Assembly (NCBI RefSeq): GCF_030063245.1
Contig: NZ_JASISR010000008.1
Span: 62,001 to 126,000, forward strand
Length of the DNA stretch: 64,000 bases
Direction: 5' to 3'
Origin: Paenarthrobacter sp. PH39-S1
GTDB lineage: Bacteria > Actinomycetota > Actinomycetes > Actinomycetales > Micrococcaceae
The notes under the pieces: model-generated
The model's database searches: none
The model's input: only the letters and a program-made list of their open reading frames with translations
Told to the model about the DNA's origin: nothing
Program-made: the position numbers and the translations under genes
Shown: positions 32,242-40,131 of the stretch, in pieces
Numbering within the stretch: the stretch's first letter is position 1
Layout: every line of letters begins with the position of its first letter

Positions 32242-32253
32242 CGAGCTCCAGCC

Positions 32254-33204
32254 CTAGATCTTTGAAACCTGATTGAACGAGAGCGTGACGGGGGTTTCAC
32301 GTTCAAAGATGGAGACCAACACCACCAAGGTCTGGGATTCCGGCTTGATTTCGGAGATGGTGGCCGGCAGCGTCTCGAACGGGCCGTCCTTGACGATAAC
32401 GGACTCGCCAACCTCGAAGTCGATAATCGCATCAGCTGGATGGTGCCTGACCGGTTGGCCTGCTTCGGCCTGCTCTTCCTCGAAGATCGGCGCCAGCATC
32501 GAGAAGACCTCGTCCAGACGCAGCGGGACCGGGTTGTGGGCGTTGCCCACAAAGCCTGTGACGCCGGGAGTGTGGCGGACGACACCCCACGATGCGTCGG
32601 TCAGATCCATCCGGACCAGGACGTAGCCGGGGATGCGAACGCGGTTCACGACCTTGCGCTGCGCATTCTTGATCTCCACGACCTCCTCCATCGGAACCTG
32701 GATTTCGAAGATGTGCTCTTCCATATTCAGGGACGTGATGCGGGTTTCGAGGTTCGCCTTGACGCGGTTTTCGTAGCCGGCGTAGGAGTGGATGACATAC
32801 CAGTCACCGTCCTGGCGACGCAGCCTGGCCTTGAATTCATCGGCCGGGTCCACTGCGGCTTCCGCCGCGGCGACCGCGAGGGCATCGACGTCGGACGGAT
32901 CGGCGACGGCGTCGCTCGGGTCGGTCTCGTCGTCGGCCGTGTCGGTGCGATCGGCGACGGCGTCGCTCGGGACGGTCTCGTCGTCAGCCGGTTCCGTGTC
33001 GTCGGACGTGTCGCCGGCGGAATCGGGCGTGTCTGCGACGGCGTCGCCCGAGTCGGTCTCGTCGTCGGCCACCTCCCCGTGCGCCTCCACGGATGATTCT
33101 TCTCCGGTTTCGGCTACAGCGGAATTCGAGTCGCCGTCTGCGTTTGCCGCAGCCGCACTTTCGTCCAGCACACTCTCGTTTACTTCGAGCTCCTGCTCAG
33201 ACAC
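32254..33204 (-). CDS. nusG: Transcription antitermination factor NusG with long acidic N-terminal extension
   Basis: NusG binds the RNA polymerase clamp and links it to Rho or the ribosome. The protein is 316 residues; E. coli NusG is 181. The NGN domain starts near residue 134 ([18 protein letters not shown]) and the KOW domain ends the protein ([23 protein letters not shown]). The first 120 residues are a strongly acidic, disordered-looking extension with three DDETxxxDAVAD repeats at 47-58, 74-85 and 91-102. The start [11 protein letters not shown] lies 87 nt after secE. Acidic NusG extensions occur in actinobacteria, but this one is repetitive. Confidence 0.96.
   Translation of the reverse strand: MSEQELEVNESVLDESAAAANADGDSNSAVAETGEESSVEAHGEVADDETDSGDAVADTPDSAGDTSDDTEPADDETVPSDAVADRTDTADDETDPSDAVADPSDVDALAVAAAEAAVDPADEFKARLRRQDGDWYVIHSYAGYENRVKANLETRITSLNMEEHIFEIQVPMEEVVEIKNAQRKVVNRVRIPGYVLVRMDLTDASWGVVRHTPGVTGFVGNAHNPVPLRLDEVFSMLAPIFEEEQAEAGQPVRHHPADAIIDFEVGESVIVKDGPFETLPATISEIKPESQTLVVLVSIFERETPVTLSFNQVSKI
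32897..33070. repeat. Imperfect repeats encoding the acidic NusG extension
   Basis: Three copies of an approximately 40-nt GC-rich unit (32897-32938, 32949-32989, 33031-33070) share CGACGGCGTCGC and CGGTCTCGTCGTC segments. The first two are 51 nt apart. Each encodes the DDETxxxDAVAD motif. Confidence 0.8.
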
Positions 33205-33244
33205 GTATTTCCTGCTTTCCTAATCCGAACTTAAATGGCTCAAA

Positions 33245-33277
33245 CCGACCCCGTACCGATGATTCCTGCGGGGTCGG
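33245..33277 (-). promoter_or_regulatory. Stem-loop in the secE-nusG spacer
   Basis: CCGACCCC (33245-33252) pairs with GGGGTCGG (33270-33277), extended by one inner pair. There is no following T-run. This is one of several hairpins between co-transcribed translation genes in this window. Confidence 0.5.
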
Positions 33278-33291
33278 CAATGTCGAGCGCC

Positions 33292-33570
33292 TTATTGCTC
33301 TACGGGGCCGCTTCCGCCAAAAATCCACAGGACGGCCTTACCGAAGGCAAGATCCAGGCCGGTGACGATTGCCATCATGATGATCACGAACACCAGCACC
33401 ACAACCGTGTAATTCACCAGCTCTTTACGAGTCGGTGCCACAACCTTACGCAGCTCTCCGATGACTTGCCGGATGAAAAGTGCGATGCGCGCGAAGAACC
33501 CGGGCTTACTGGGCTTCGTGCTTTTCTTGGCGGGACGGCCCCGGGAGCTGCTGGCAGCTGTTTCGGTCAC
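33292..33570 (-). CDS. secE: Preprotein translocase subunit SecE
   Basis: SecE, the small clamp subunit of the SecYEG channel. One C-terminal membrane segment (NYTVVVLVFVIIMMAIVTGL) follows the amphipathic helix FIRQVIGELRKVVAPTRKEL. The GTG at 33570 (MTETAASSSRGRP, 92 residues) is chosen because TGAGG lies 5 nt upstream. An ATG at 33585 and a GTG at 33603 are in frame but have poor ribosome-binding sites. It is followed by nusG and preceded by tRNA-Trp. Confidence 0.92.
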   Translation of the reverse strand: MTETAASSSRGRPAKKSTKPSKPGFFARIALFIRQVIGELRKVVAPTRKELVNYTVVVLVFVIIMMAIVTGLDLAFGKAVLWIFGGSGPVEQ

Positions 33571-33745
33571 CAATGCCTCACTCATCCTCGTAGGTCCGGT
33601 CACCTGTTCAGAGCTGAACGGTTCCTTAGTGCTGGTTTTTCCACGCCGCTGTTTACTTCAGTGCTGGTTGTCGCTGAGCCGTGCAGCGGATCCGGGATCG
33701 ATAATCGTGATGACTATCGGCCCGGGCCGCCGCACCGATTGTGCG

Positions 33746-33818
33746 CAGGGCAGACAGGACTCGAACCTGCAACCTGCGGTTTTGGAGACCGCTGCGCTAC
33801 CAATTGCGCCACTACCCT
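33746..33818 (-). tRNA. tRNA-Trp (anticodon CCA)
   Basis: 73 nt with all cloverleaf arms: acceptor AGGGTAG/CTGCCCT (33812-33818 with 33747-33753, one G-U pair), D-arm GCGC/GCGC, anticodon stem GCGGT/ACCGC with loop CTCCAAA (anticodon CCA), and T-arm GCAGG/CCTGT around TTCGAGT. The 3' CCA is not encoded. It precedes secE, a widely conserved linkage. Confidence 0.96.
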
Positions 33819-33925
33819 ATGTAGCCGGTGATCCCTCGCCATCCGCCCCGGCCTCCATCGGAGATCCTCTGCAGGAATCCGTCCGATAGGCGCGGTTCAT
33901 CATGGCGATTTCAACACCGGGAAAC

Positions 33926-33955
33926 AGTCTACGCAATCAAAGGCCCCACGTCGAA
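33926..33955 (-). promoter_or_regulatory. Promoter of the tRNA-Trp/secE/nusG unit
   Basis: TTCGAC (33955-33950) and TAGACT (33931-33926) on the minus strand are 18 bp apart, about 100 nt before the tRNA. On the plus strand another TAGACT (33979-33984) may be the -10 of the aminotransferase, but it has no clear -35. Confidence 0.55.
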
Positions 33956-34030
33956 CCGGGACGCCCGTACGCCTAAACTAGACTCGGATATCCCCACCAG
34001 GTACGAACCTCTCCAGAAAGAGTCCCCCAA

Positions 34031-35266
34031 ATGTCTGCCGAAGTGAGCGCAGTTCCCTCCGCCCCTGCCGCGCGGGTATCCGCCCGGATCGCCGCGATTG
34101 CCGAGTCGGCCACGCTGGCCGTGGATGCCAAGGCCAAGGCGCTCAAGGCGGCGGGACATCCGGTGATCGGATTCGGCGCCGGGGAACCCGACTTCGCGAC
34201 TCCCGATTACATTGTTGAGGCGGCCATCGAAGCTGCCCGTCAGCCCCGCAACCACCGGTATTCCCCCGCGGCTGGCCTGCCGGAGCTCAAGGCGGCCATT
34301 GCCGCCAAGACCCTGCGGGATTCCGGTTACCGCGTTGACCCGTCGCAGGTGGTCGTCACCAATGGAGGGAAACAGGCCGTCTACGAGGCATTCGCAACCC
34401 TGCTGGATCCGGGTGACGAGGTGCTGCTGCCGACGCCGTACTGGACAACCTATCCGGAGGCCATCCGGCTTGCCGGCGGTGTACCGGTGGAGGTTTTCGC
34501 CGGGCCGGAGCAGGGCTATCTGATCAGCGTCGACCAGCTGGAGGCTGCCCTGACCCCGCGGACCAAGATCCTATTGTTCGTCTCGCCGTCAAACCCGACC
34601 GGGGCCGTATATTCCCCGGAACAGACCAAGGACATCGGTCAATGGGCGGCCGCGAAGGGCTTGTGGGTCATCACCGACGAAATCTACGAGCACCTGACAT
34701 ACGACGGCGTGCCGTTCACCTCGATTGCCACCGCGGCGCCGGAACTCGGCGACCGCGTGGTCATCCTCAACGGCGTCGCTAAGACCTACGCCATGACCGG
34801 CTGGCGGGTTGGTTGGATGATCGGGCCCAAAGACGTAGTGAAGGCGGCGACGAATCTGCAGTCACATGCGACCTCCAACGTCGCCAACATCACCCAGCTG
34901 GCGGCCCTAGCCGCCGTCGCCGGTCCTTTGACTGCCGTGGAAGAGATGAAGGTGGCCTTCGATCGTCGCCGCAAGGCCATCGTTGCGGGTCTCAATGCGA
35001 TCGACGGCGTCGTTTGCCCAACGCCGCACGGCGCCTTCTACGTGTACGCGGACGTCCGCGGGTTGCTCGGCCGCGAACTGGGCGGCGTGCGGTGCGCCAC
35101 TTCGGCCGAGCTGGCCGCCCTCATCCTGGACACGGTGGAGGTGGCCGTTGTTCCCGGCGAGGCGTTCGGCCCTAGTGGCTTCCTCCGATTCTCCTACGCC
35201 CTCGGAGACGATGACCTAGCCGTTGGCGTCCGTCGGCTGCAGGAGTTCCTGGGCAGCGCGGAGTAA
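34031..35266 (+). CDS. PLP-dependent aminotransferase (aspartate aminotransferase type)
   Basis: A fold-type I aminotransferase, 411 residues, most like class Ib aspartate/prephenate aminotransferases. [38 protein letters not shown] (the Asp and Tyr that hold the cofactor) and the PLP lysine in [13 protein letters not shown] are visible, plus the C-terminal Arg region FLRFSYAL. It is cytosolic and probably makes aspartate from oxaloacetate and glutamate. It is transcribed alone, divergent from tRNA-Trp-secE. The ribosome-binding site is weak (AGAAAGAG, 12 nt upstream). Confidence 0.9.
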   Translation: MSAEVSAVPSAPAARVSARIAAIAESATLAVDAKAKALKAAGHPVIGFGAGEPDFATPDYIVEAAIEAARQPRNHRYSPAAGLPELKAAIAAKTLRDSGYRVDPSQVVVTNGGKQAVYEAFATLLDPGDEVLLPTPYWTTYPEAIRLAGGVPVEVFAGPEQGYLISVDQLEAALTPRTKILLFVSPSNPTGAVYSPEQTKDIGQWAAAKGLWVITDEIYEHLTYDGVPFTSIATAAPELGDRVVILNGVAKTYAMTGWRVGWMIGPKDVVKAATNLQSHATSNVANITQLAALAAVAGPLTAVEEMKVAFDRRRKAIVAGLNAIDGVVCPTPHGAFYVYADVRGLLGRELGGVRCATSAELAALILDTVEVAVVPGEAFGPSGFLRFSYALGDDDLAVGVRRLQEFLGSAE

Positions 35267-35326
35267 GGGCAGCACAGAGTAGTGGCAAGGGAAAGTGGGG
35301 CGGTGCAAAAGAGGCGAGCCATGACG

Positions 35327-36052
35327 CTAGTGTTCGAGGCGATCCTGCCAGCGATGCCAGGGCGCTTCCATTTTCCAATGAACGCTTAGGGTGTGGAATG
35401 CGCGGGAGAAACGACGCATGAGATTCCTTGACCCGCATAGGGCTCGAGGCGAGATTCCCACACGGAGATTGGAATCGTAGCGGATTTTGCGATGCGGTCC
35501 AAGGATGAAGCTCAAATCGATGTCGTCGTGCACTTGCGCATCGTATCGTCGTACGCTGCGCCGGACCTCGCACCAGCAGCTGCGCCGAATAGCCATATTG
35601 GAACCGAACAGGGGCCAGTGCGCCAGCGCTGCACCGACGGCGAGAAAGTACAGCCTCATGTACAGGATCCCTGCTAAGGCTCGCTGATAGCGGGGAAGAC
35701 CATAAAAAACGCCGGGGCCGGTGAGACCTGTTAGCGTCTCATCCGCAGCAAAATGCGCGGCGATCCTGGCCAACCAATCGGGGGGAGGCCTGGAGTCCGC
35801 ATCACACCGGACAAGAATATCCCCGACGGCGGCGTCGTAGCCGGCCGCGGCAGCGGCCCAAATGCCGTTCGCTTGCTCAGGAACCACCGCGGCACCATAG
35901 AGTTCGGCAATACGTGCGCTTTCGTCCCGGCATCCGTTGTCAACGACGATAACTTCAATCGGGTCCACTGTTTGCTTGGCGAGGGCCTGTAAGCACTGCT
36001 TGAGGTTTTCGGCGTCGTCCCTGCAGGGGATCACCACAGACAGCGTCAGCAC
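35327..36052 (-). CDS. GT2 family glycosyltransferase, candidate carotenoid glycosyltransferase
   Basis: A 241-residue GT-A fold enzyme. SVVIPCRDDAENLKQCLQAL and VVDNG (36-40) form the nucleotide-binding half and DADS (84-87) is the metal-binding DxD; HDDIDLSF near residue 175 is the acceptor/catalytic region. A hydrophobic stretch (about 127-150) may associate with the membrane. The start is GTG at 36052, with AGGTGG upstream. It lies at the end of the carotenoid island. In Corynebacterium glutamicum a GT2 enzyme near crt genes and a photolyase is reported to glucosylate decaprenoxanthin (CrtX); a similar role here is inference. Confidence 0.8.
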   Translation of the reverse strand: MLTLSVVIPCRDDAENLKQCLQALAKQTVDPIEVIVVDNGCRDESARIAELYGAAVVPEQANGIWAAAAAGYDAAVGDILVRCDADSRPPPDWLARIAAHFAADETLTGLTGPGVFYGLPRYQRALAGILYMRLYFLAVGAALAHWPLFGSNMAIRRSCWCEVRRSVRRYDAQVHDDIDLSFILGPHRKIRYDSNLRVGISPRALCGSRNLMRRFSRAFHTLSVHWKMEAPWHRWQDRLEH

Positions 36053-36138
36053 TCTGCGGACGGTCCACCTTTTGGGACAATCCCAACCTGACCGCCCGCC
36101 GTCCTCATACTCCGCCTAACATGAATGAAGGCTGCGGG

Positions 36139-36354
36139 CTACTTTTTTTCTTCCAGCCGCAGTGCGATGCCGATTGCGAAAAAAGTGGGTGCCCAGTGCC
36201 CGATGAAAATTCCCCAGCGGTCTGATTGGGCCTTGGAATCGCCCGGCTTGCCTCGGCTAATAAGCCACGCTATGAAGGAAAGGGCAATGGAGGCGAATCC
36301 ACCAAGATACGCATACTCACTCTTGATTCCGGTTTCGTGAAGCTTCTCAATCAT
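36139..36354 (-). CDS. Small membrane protein of unknown function
   Basis: 71 residues with two predicted membrane segments (YAYLGGFASIALSFIAWLIS and WGIFIGHWAPTFFAIGIALR) and a Lys-rich C-terminus. GGAGG 9 nt upstream supports the ATG at 36354. It lies between the photolyase and the glycosyltransferase. Similar short proteins with the IFIGHWAPTFFAIG pattern are widespread in actinobacteria but I know no function. Confidence 0.75.
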   Translation of the reverse strand: MIEKLHETGIKSEYAYLGGFASIALSFIAWLISRGKPGDSKAQSDRWGIFIGHWAPTFFAIGIALRLEEKK

Positions 36355-36505
36355 TCAGACCGACCTCCGTAGGTAATCAAATCGTTGAAGAGCTTCCAGC
36401 CTTGCACAGATCGTGCATGATTTGAAGGGTCTGGATGACGCTCCCCCTTTGACGGATGGCAACCTTCTCTCCGTGCGGGATCTGCAACTGATGTCAGCGC
36501 TTGAC

Positions 36506-37915
36506 CTAGAGCGGGTCCTCGAGAGCGGCGTAGGCATCCAATGCTCTCTCCCGTGAAGGTGCTAGTTCTACTATGGGCGGTGGGTATTTCTTATTGCCGT
36601 CCTGGGAGTGTGGCCCTTTCCAAGGCTCGTGGATCGCCTTGGGACCGAGCCCGGCGAGCTCGGCGACGAACTGGCGCAAATAAGCCCCGTCCGGATCGAA
36701 TTTACGACTCTGCGTTATTGGATTGAAAACTCTAAAATATGGTGCCGCGTCGGCACCGGAGCCGGCCACCCATTGCCAGTTCGCCGGATTGTTGGCGGCG
36801 TCAGCGTCCACCAACGTGTCCCAGAACCATTGCTCGCCAACCCGCCAGTCTACGAGCAGATTCTTGACCAGGAACGACGCAACGACCATGCGTATGCGGT
36901 TATGCATCCAACCGGTCTGCCAGAGCTGGCGCATTCCGGCGTCCACCAGCGGGTATCCGGTACGGCCTTGCTGCCAGGCTGCCAGTTCCCCCGGGGACGG
37001 TGTCTGCCATTGGAAGGCATCAAATTTCCGACGATAGTTTACAGCGGCGAGGTGCGGATGGAAGTAGAGCAACTGCCAGCAGAACTCCCGCCACCCCAGT
37101 TCGGTACGGAACACCGCCAGATCCTCGGCTGCGCCACCCTGGACGGAACGAATCGCGTGCCAGATTCGAAAGGGGCTGATTTCGCCAAACCGCAGATGTG
37201 GTGACAGCCGGCTGGTTGCTTCGACGGCTGGCTTGTCTCGATCCACGGCGTAGCCGGCGCCGCCGCGGTCGCAGAATTCCGCCAAGCGGCGTTCGGCTCC
37301 GTCTTCGCCCGGGGACCATTCAGCGCTCAGTCCGGCAGCCCAGTCAGGTTTGGGCAGCAGGGACCAACTGCTCAACACGTCGCTGTCAGCATGGACGGCA
37401 TCAATAAAGGACGATGCGGGCAGGGGATGGCGAGGTTCGGACCGATCGGTGCACGCTCGCCAAAATGGCGTGAAAACTTTATAGGGTGTTCCCGATCCCG
37501 TCTTGATCTCCCAAGGCTCGAACAGCAGATTGGCGTGAAAACTTGCCACCTCCAGCCCTTGGTTAGTCAAGGCGGCTTTGATCTGCCCATCAATGGCCCT
37601 CTCCGCCGAGCCATAGCGGCGGTTCCAAAAAACCGCTTCTACTTTCATCTCGCTGACGAGATCGCCCACTACGTCAAAGGCTTTGCCGCGCCGGAGTACA
37701 AGAGTGGAGCCGATTGCCTTCAGCGACAAGTCCAACGCAGCCAAGGATTTGTGGAGCCACCATTTCGTGGCACCGCCCAAAGGCCGTATCCCGGTGCTCT
37801 GCTCATCCAGAATGTAGACGACGGCAACCTTTCCGCCTCGGCCGCAGGCAGCATGAAGTGCAGGATTGTCGACTAGGCGCAGGTCATCGCGAAGCCACAC
37901 CAGAGAAGTGCCCAT
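36506..37915 (-). CDS. phr: Deoxyribodipyrimidine photolyase
   Basis: A 469-residue DNA photolyase/cryptochrome-family protein, probably repairing cyclobutane pyrimidine dimers with light. The N-terminal domain begins SLVWLRDDLRLVDNPAL; the FAD domain has FRTELGWREFCWQLLYFHP, TGYPLVDAGMRQLWQTGWMH and RIRMVVASFLVKNLLVDW, with the conserved tryptophans. All features of a class I photolyase are present. It lies downstream of the carotenoid operon on the same strand, consistent with a photoprotection island. Confidence 0.93.
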   Translation of the reverse strand: MGTSLVWLRDDLRLVDNPALHAACGRGGKVAVVYILDEQSTGIRPLGGATKWWLHKSLAALDLSLKAIGSTLVLRRGKAFDVVGDLVSEMKVEAVFWNRRYGSAERAIDGQIKAALTNQGLEVASFHANLLFEPWEIKTGSGTPYKVFTPFWRACTDRSEPRHPLPASSFIDAVHADSDVLSSWSLLPKPDWAAGLSAEWSPGEDGAERRLAEFCDRGGAGYAVDRDKPAVEATSRLSPHLRFGEISPFRIWHAIRSVQGGAAEDLAVFRTELGWREFCWQLLYFHPHLAAVNYRRKFDAFQWQTPSPGELAAWQQGRTGYPLVDAGMRQLWQTGWMHNRIRMVVASFLVKNLLVDWRVGEQWFWDTLVDADAANNPANWQWVAGSGADAAPYFRVFNPITQSRKFDPDGAYLRQFVAELAGLGPKAIHEPWKGPHSQDGNKKYPPPIVELAPSRERALDAYAALEDPL

Positions 37916-37954
37916 TGGCGGTCAATCCACCGTTCAATTAGTGTTCGGACGCGC

Positions 37955-38437
37955 CTAGAGTTCGACGACGTGACTGTCACCGGCGTTGATCTGCTTGCCG
38001 GTGACGCGCGCCTTGGCCCAGCGAAAGGCGACGCTGGCCACGCCGCCGGGCGTTTCCCAGTATTCGGCCGAATCCGAGTCGACGTGAATGAGCGTCAGAC
38101 CAGGTGTTTCAGGGCCGTCGGGGAAGAACGCCGTATTGGCCTGACTCCACAGCTCCCTGACCTTCGCCGTGTCCTGCAAGGTTTTAGCAGTGCCGGAGAC
38201 CGATACCCAGTCGGTGCCATGACCGAAGGAAACATTGACCTTATTGCTTAGTTCCAGCTCCGCCACGACGGAGGTGTCCTTATCGGTAAGGAACCACAGG
38301 TCCGCATCGTCAGCGGTCTGCTGTACGGTCATCGGCCGGCTGATCGGCGTTCCAACCTTGTCGACGGTGGTGAACATGCCGATTTTGGACTTATTAACGA
38401 TATCGATGATCCGGCGGATTTCCTCATTCTCTGCCAT
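37955..38437 (-). CDS. Pyridoxamine 5'-phosphate oxidase-like FMN-binding general stress protein
   Basis: 160 residues, split-barrel flavin-binding fold. KIGMFTTVDKVGTPISRPMT and ADLWFLTDKDTSVVAELE are typical of the general stress protein 26 group, which binds FMN or F420. The start at 38437 (MAENEEIRR) has AAGGAGA 5 nt upstream; the frame is open upstream into crtEb but without a good start. It lies 77 nt after crtEb. Substrate and cofactor are not known. Confidence 0.88.
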   Translation of the reverse strand: MAENEEIRRIIDIVNKSKIGMFTTVDKVGTPISRPMTVQQTADDADLWFLTDKDTSVVAELELSNKVNVSFGHGTDWVSVSGTAKTLQDTAKVRELWSQANTAFFPDGPETPGLTLIHVDSDSAEYWETPGGVASVAFRWAKARVTGKQINAGDSHVVEL

Positions 38438-38514
38438 GACGTCTCCTTGCGTTGCGGTGGTAGCTTCTTCCTTTTTCATCCTATGGGTCCCGGTCAAGGG
38501 CCGGGAGGAGAACT

Positions 38515-39396
38515 TCATCGTGCGGCGTACCAGATGAGTAACAGCGTCACCAGGAAGCCGGTCGAAAAATTGATCCACAGGAATCGCTTCCAGCCGGCAT
38601 TGGCGGATTCGGCCGAGGCGTCCGTGATGAACCAGTAGGGCGCGGCGCTGGCCGCGTAAGGAAGGACAAGAATGGCAGCTAATGGTCCCGGCCAGCTGGT
38701 GCCTAGCATCAGGACGCCGCCCAAGAGGTACAGGATCACGGACAGCCGGACGGTGCGTCTTCCATTGAGGACTGTGGCGATGGAACGGATGCCGGCGTCG
38801 CGGTCCGCGGTGATGTCCTGCACAGCGCCGAAGGCATGACTGGCTACGCCCCATAAAAAGAACGCACCCAACAGGGCCAGGAGCTGCGTGTTCCATACCG
38901 CCCCTGCCAATGCCAGTGCGAAGGTGGCGGGGCTGACGAAGTGGGTACTGGAGGTAGTAGAGTCCAAAAAAGGCCGCTCCTTGAAGCGCAGCCCTGGAAC
39001 GCTGTAGGCCATAACAGCGAAGACGCTCACCGCGAGCACGGCCCACGACAGCGGATTGCCGACCACGGCAAGATAGATCAGAAAAGGGACATTAGTGACT
39101 GCCGCGGCGATGAGCGTCGTGCGATGCATGACCCGCCCGAGTACCGCGCCCTCCACTCCGCCTTTTCGTGGATTTCGCAGATCGGACTCATAGTCGAAAA
39201 CATCGTTGATGCCGTACATGGCCAAATTGTAGGGAATCAGGAAGTACAGGGTTCCGATAACCCAGGTGAGATCTATTCCTCCGGTCGTCAGCAGATAGGC
39301 GGCCCCAAACGGGTATGCGGTGTTGACCCAGGAAATGGGTCGGGAGGAGACGAATAGAACTCGTAGGGGGGATGGTGTGGTTGACTGCTCACTCAT
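38515..39396 (-). CDS. crtEb: Lycopene elongase (C50 carotenoid prenyltransferase)
   Basis: A membrane prenyltransferase of the UbiA superfamily, 293 residues, adding two dimethylallyl units to lycopene to give the C50 carotenoid flavuxanthin. The first Asp-rich motif is NDVFDYESD (with NP RKGG after it) and the second is DITADRDAG. About eight membrane segments are visible. The ATG at 39396 has AGGAAGGA upstream and overlaps crtYf by 8 nt. The gene order crtE-crtB-crtI-crtYe-crtYf-crtEb matches the decaprenoxanthin cluster of Corynebacterium. Confidence 0.92.
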   Translation of the reverse strand: MSEQSTTPSPLRVLFVSSRPISWVNTAYPFGAAYLLTTGGIDLTWVIGTLYFLIPYNLAMYGINDVFDYESDLRNPRKGGVEGAVLGRVMHRTTLIAAAVTNVPFLIYLAVVGNPLSWAVLAVSVFAVMAYSVPGLRFKERPFLDSTTSSTHFVSPATFALALAGAVWNTQLLALLGAFFLWGVASHAFGAVQDITADRDAGIRSIATVLNGRRTVRLSVILYLLGGVLMLGTSWPGPLAAILVLPYAASAAPYWFITDASAESANAGWKRFLWINFSTGFLVTLLLIWYAAR

Positions 39397-39751
39397 GGGG
39401 TCCTTCCTGCAACGTTGTCGTCCTACCCGGCTTCTTGGCCAGCCCGATCCACATGGCCGGCAGCAGCAGGAGCGCACCGACCGGGTACGCGAAGTCCTCG
39501 AGGGGGGCCAGCCCGATCATTGCGCCGGAAATCTTCTCCGGATTGTAGCCAAAGAGGCCTGCGGCGATCATCGCGTTGTCGAAAACAGCCGTCAGCACCA
39601 ACAGCAGCGCTGCAGATTGCCCCACCGCTCGCAGGTGAAAGGACCAAAGCTTGCCGCTAAGGGGGCTCCGCTGACTGATTCGGATGAAGGCGGCAACCGC
39701 GGCGACGGCAGCAGGTAGCAGGAACACGACGTTGATAGTCCAATACGTCAT
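39389..39751 (-). CDS. crtYf: C50 carotenoid epsilon-cyclase subunit CrtYf
   Basis: A 120-residue membrane protein with about three segments and the cyclase motif APLEDFAYPVGALLLL. With CrtYe it forms the heterodimeric epsilon-cyclase that turns flavuxanthin into decaprenoxanthin. The ATG at 39751 overlaps the crtYe stop by 4 nt (ATGA). The end overlaps crtEb by 8 nt. Confidence 0.9.
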   Translation of the reverse strand: MTYWTINVVFLLPAAVAAVAAFIRISQRSPLSGKLWSFHLRAVGQSAALLLVLTAVFDNAMIAAGLFGYNPEKISGAMIGLAPLEDFAYPVGALLLLPAMWIGLAKKPGRTTTLQEGPHE

Positions 39752-40131
39752 GAGGCACTCGCATCCCGGGATGCACGGCCGACGGAACCGGTGCCGGTCC
39801 GGGGAGGCGGCTGGAAGCTGCCGGTGCGCGCCCGCCGACTCAGGCCGGTGTAAAGGATCATGGTCAGATAGCACAGGAATGCCAGGAAGAAGGCTTCCTC
39901 CAACGGAAGCTCGGGAGCGATCATGAGGCCCGTCATAATATCTGTTTCCCCGCGATAGAAGATGCCCAATCGAATTCCCGTCACGTCCCACGACAGAAAG
40001 AATGCCATCCCTATAGCCACCACAACGGAGGCGCAGACTGGTTGTTCCCAGAAAAACAGGCGGTATCGCCAGTCCAACGTGGCCATTCCGGCCAGGGAAA
40101 GGAGCAAAACGCCCAAATACAGCATGCTCAT
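39748..40131 (-). CDS. crtYe: C50 carotenoid epsilon-cyclase subunit CrtYe
   Basis: A 127-residue membrane protein with three segments and the cyclase motif ELPLEEAFFLAFLCYL. Partner of CrtYf. The start at 40131 (MSMLYLGVLL) shares one base with the crtI stop (TGATG). The last 30 residues are a soluble Arg/Pro/Ser-rich tail. Beta- rather than epsilon-ring specificity cannot be excluded from sequence alone. Confidence 0.9.
   Translation of the reverse strand: MSMLYLGVLLLSLAGMATLDWRYRLFFWEQPVCASVVVAIGMAFFLSWDVTGIRLGIFYRGETDIMTGLMIAPELPLEEAFFLAFLCYLTMILYTGLSRRARTGSFQPPPRTGTGSVGRASRDASAS

Noticed and set aside
37955-39046. A 363-codon minus-strand frame covering the FMN-binding protein and part of crtEb
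   Set aside because: The C-terminal 160 residues are the FMN-binding protein; the rest is crtEb read in another frame. An AAGGAGA site at 38437 marks the real start.
39389-40131. Sarcinaxanthin-type gamma-cyclase (CrtYg/CrtYh) instead of CrtYe/CrtYf
   Set aside because: Gene order follows the Corynebacterium decaprenoxanthin pattern (cyclases before the elongase), not the Micrococcus pattern. Ring type still needs a product analysis.
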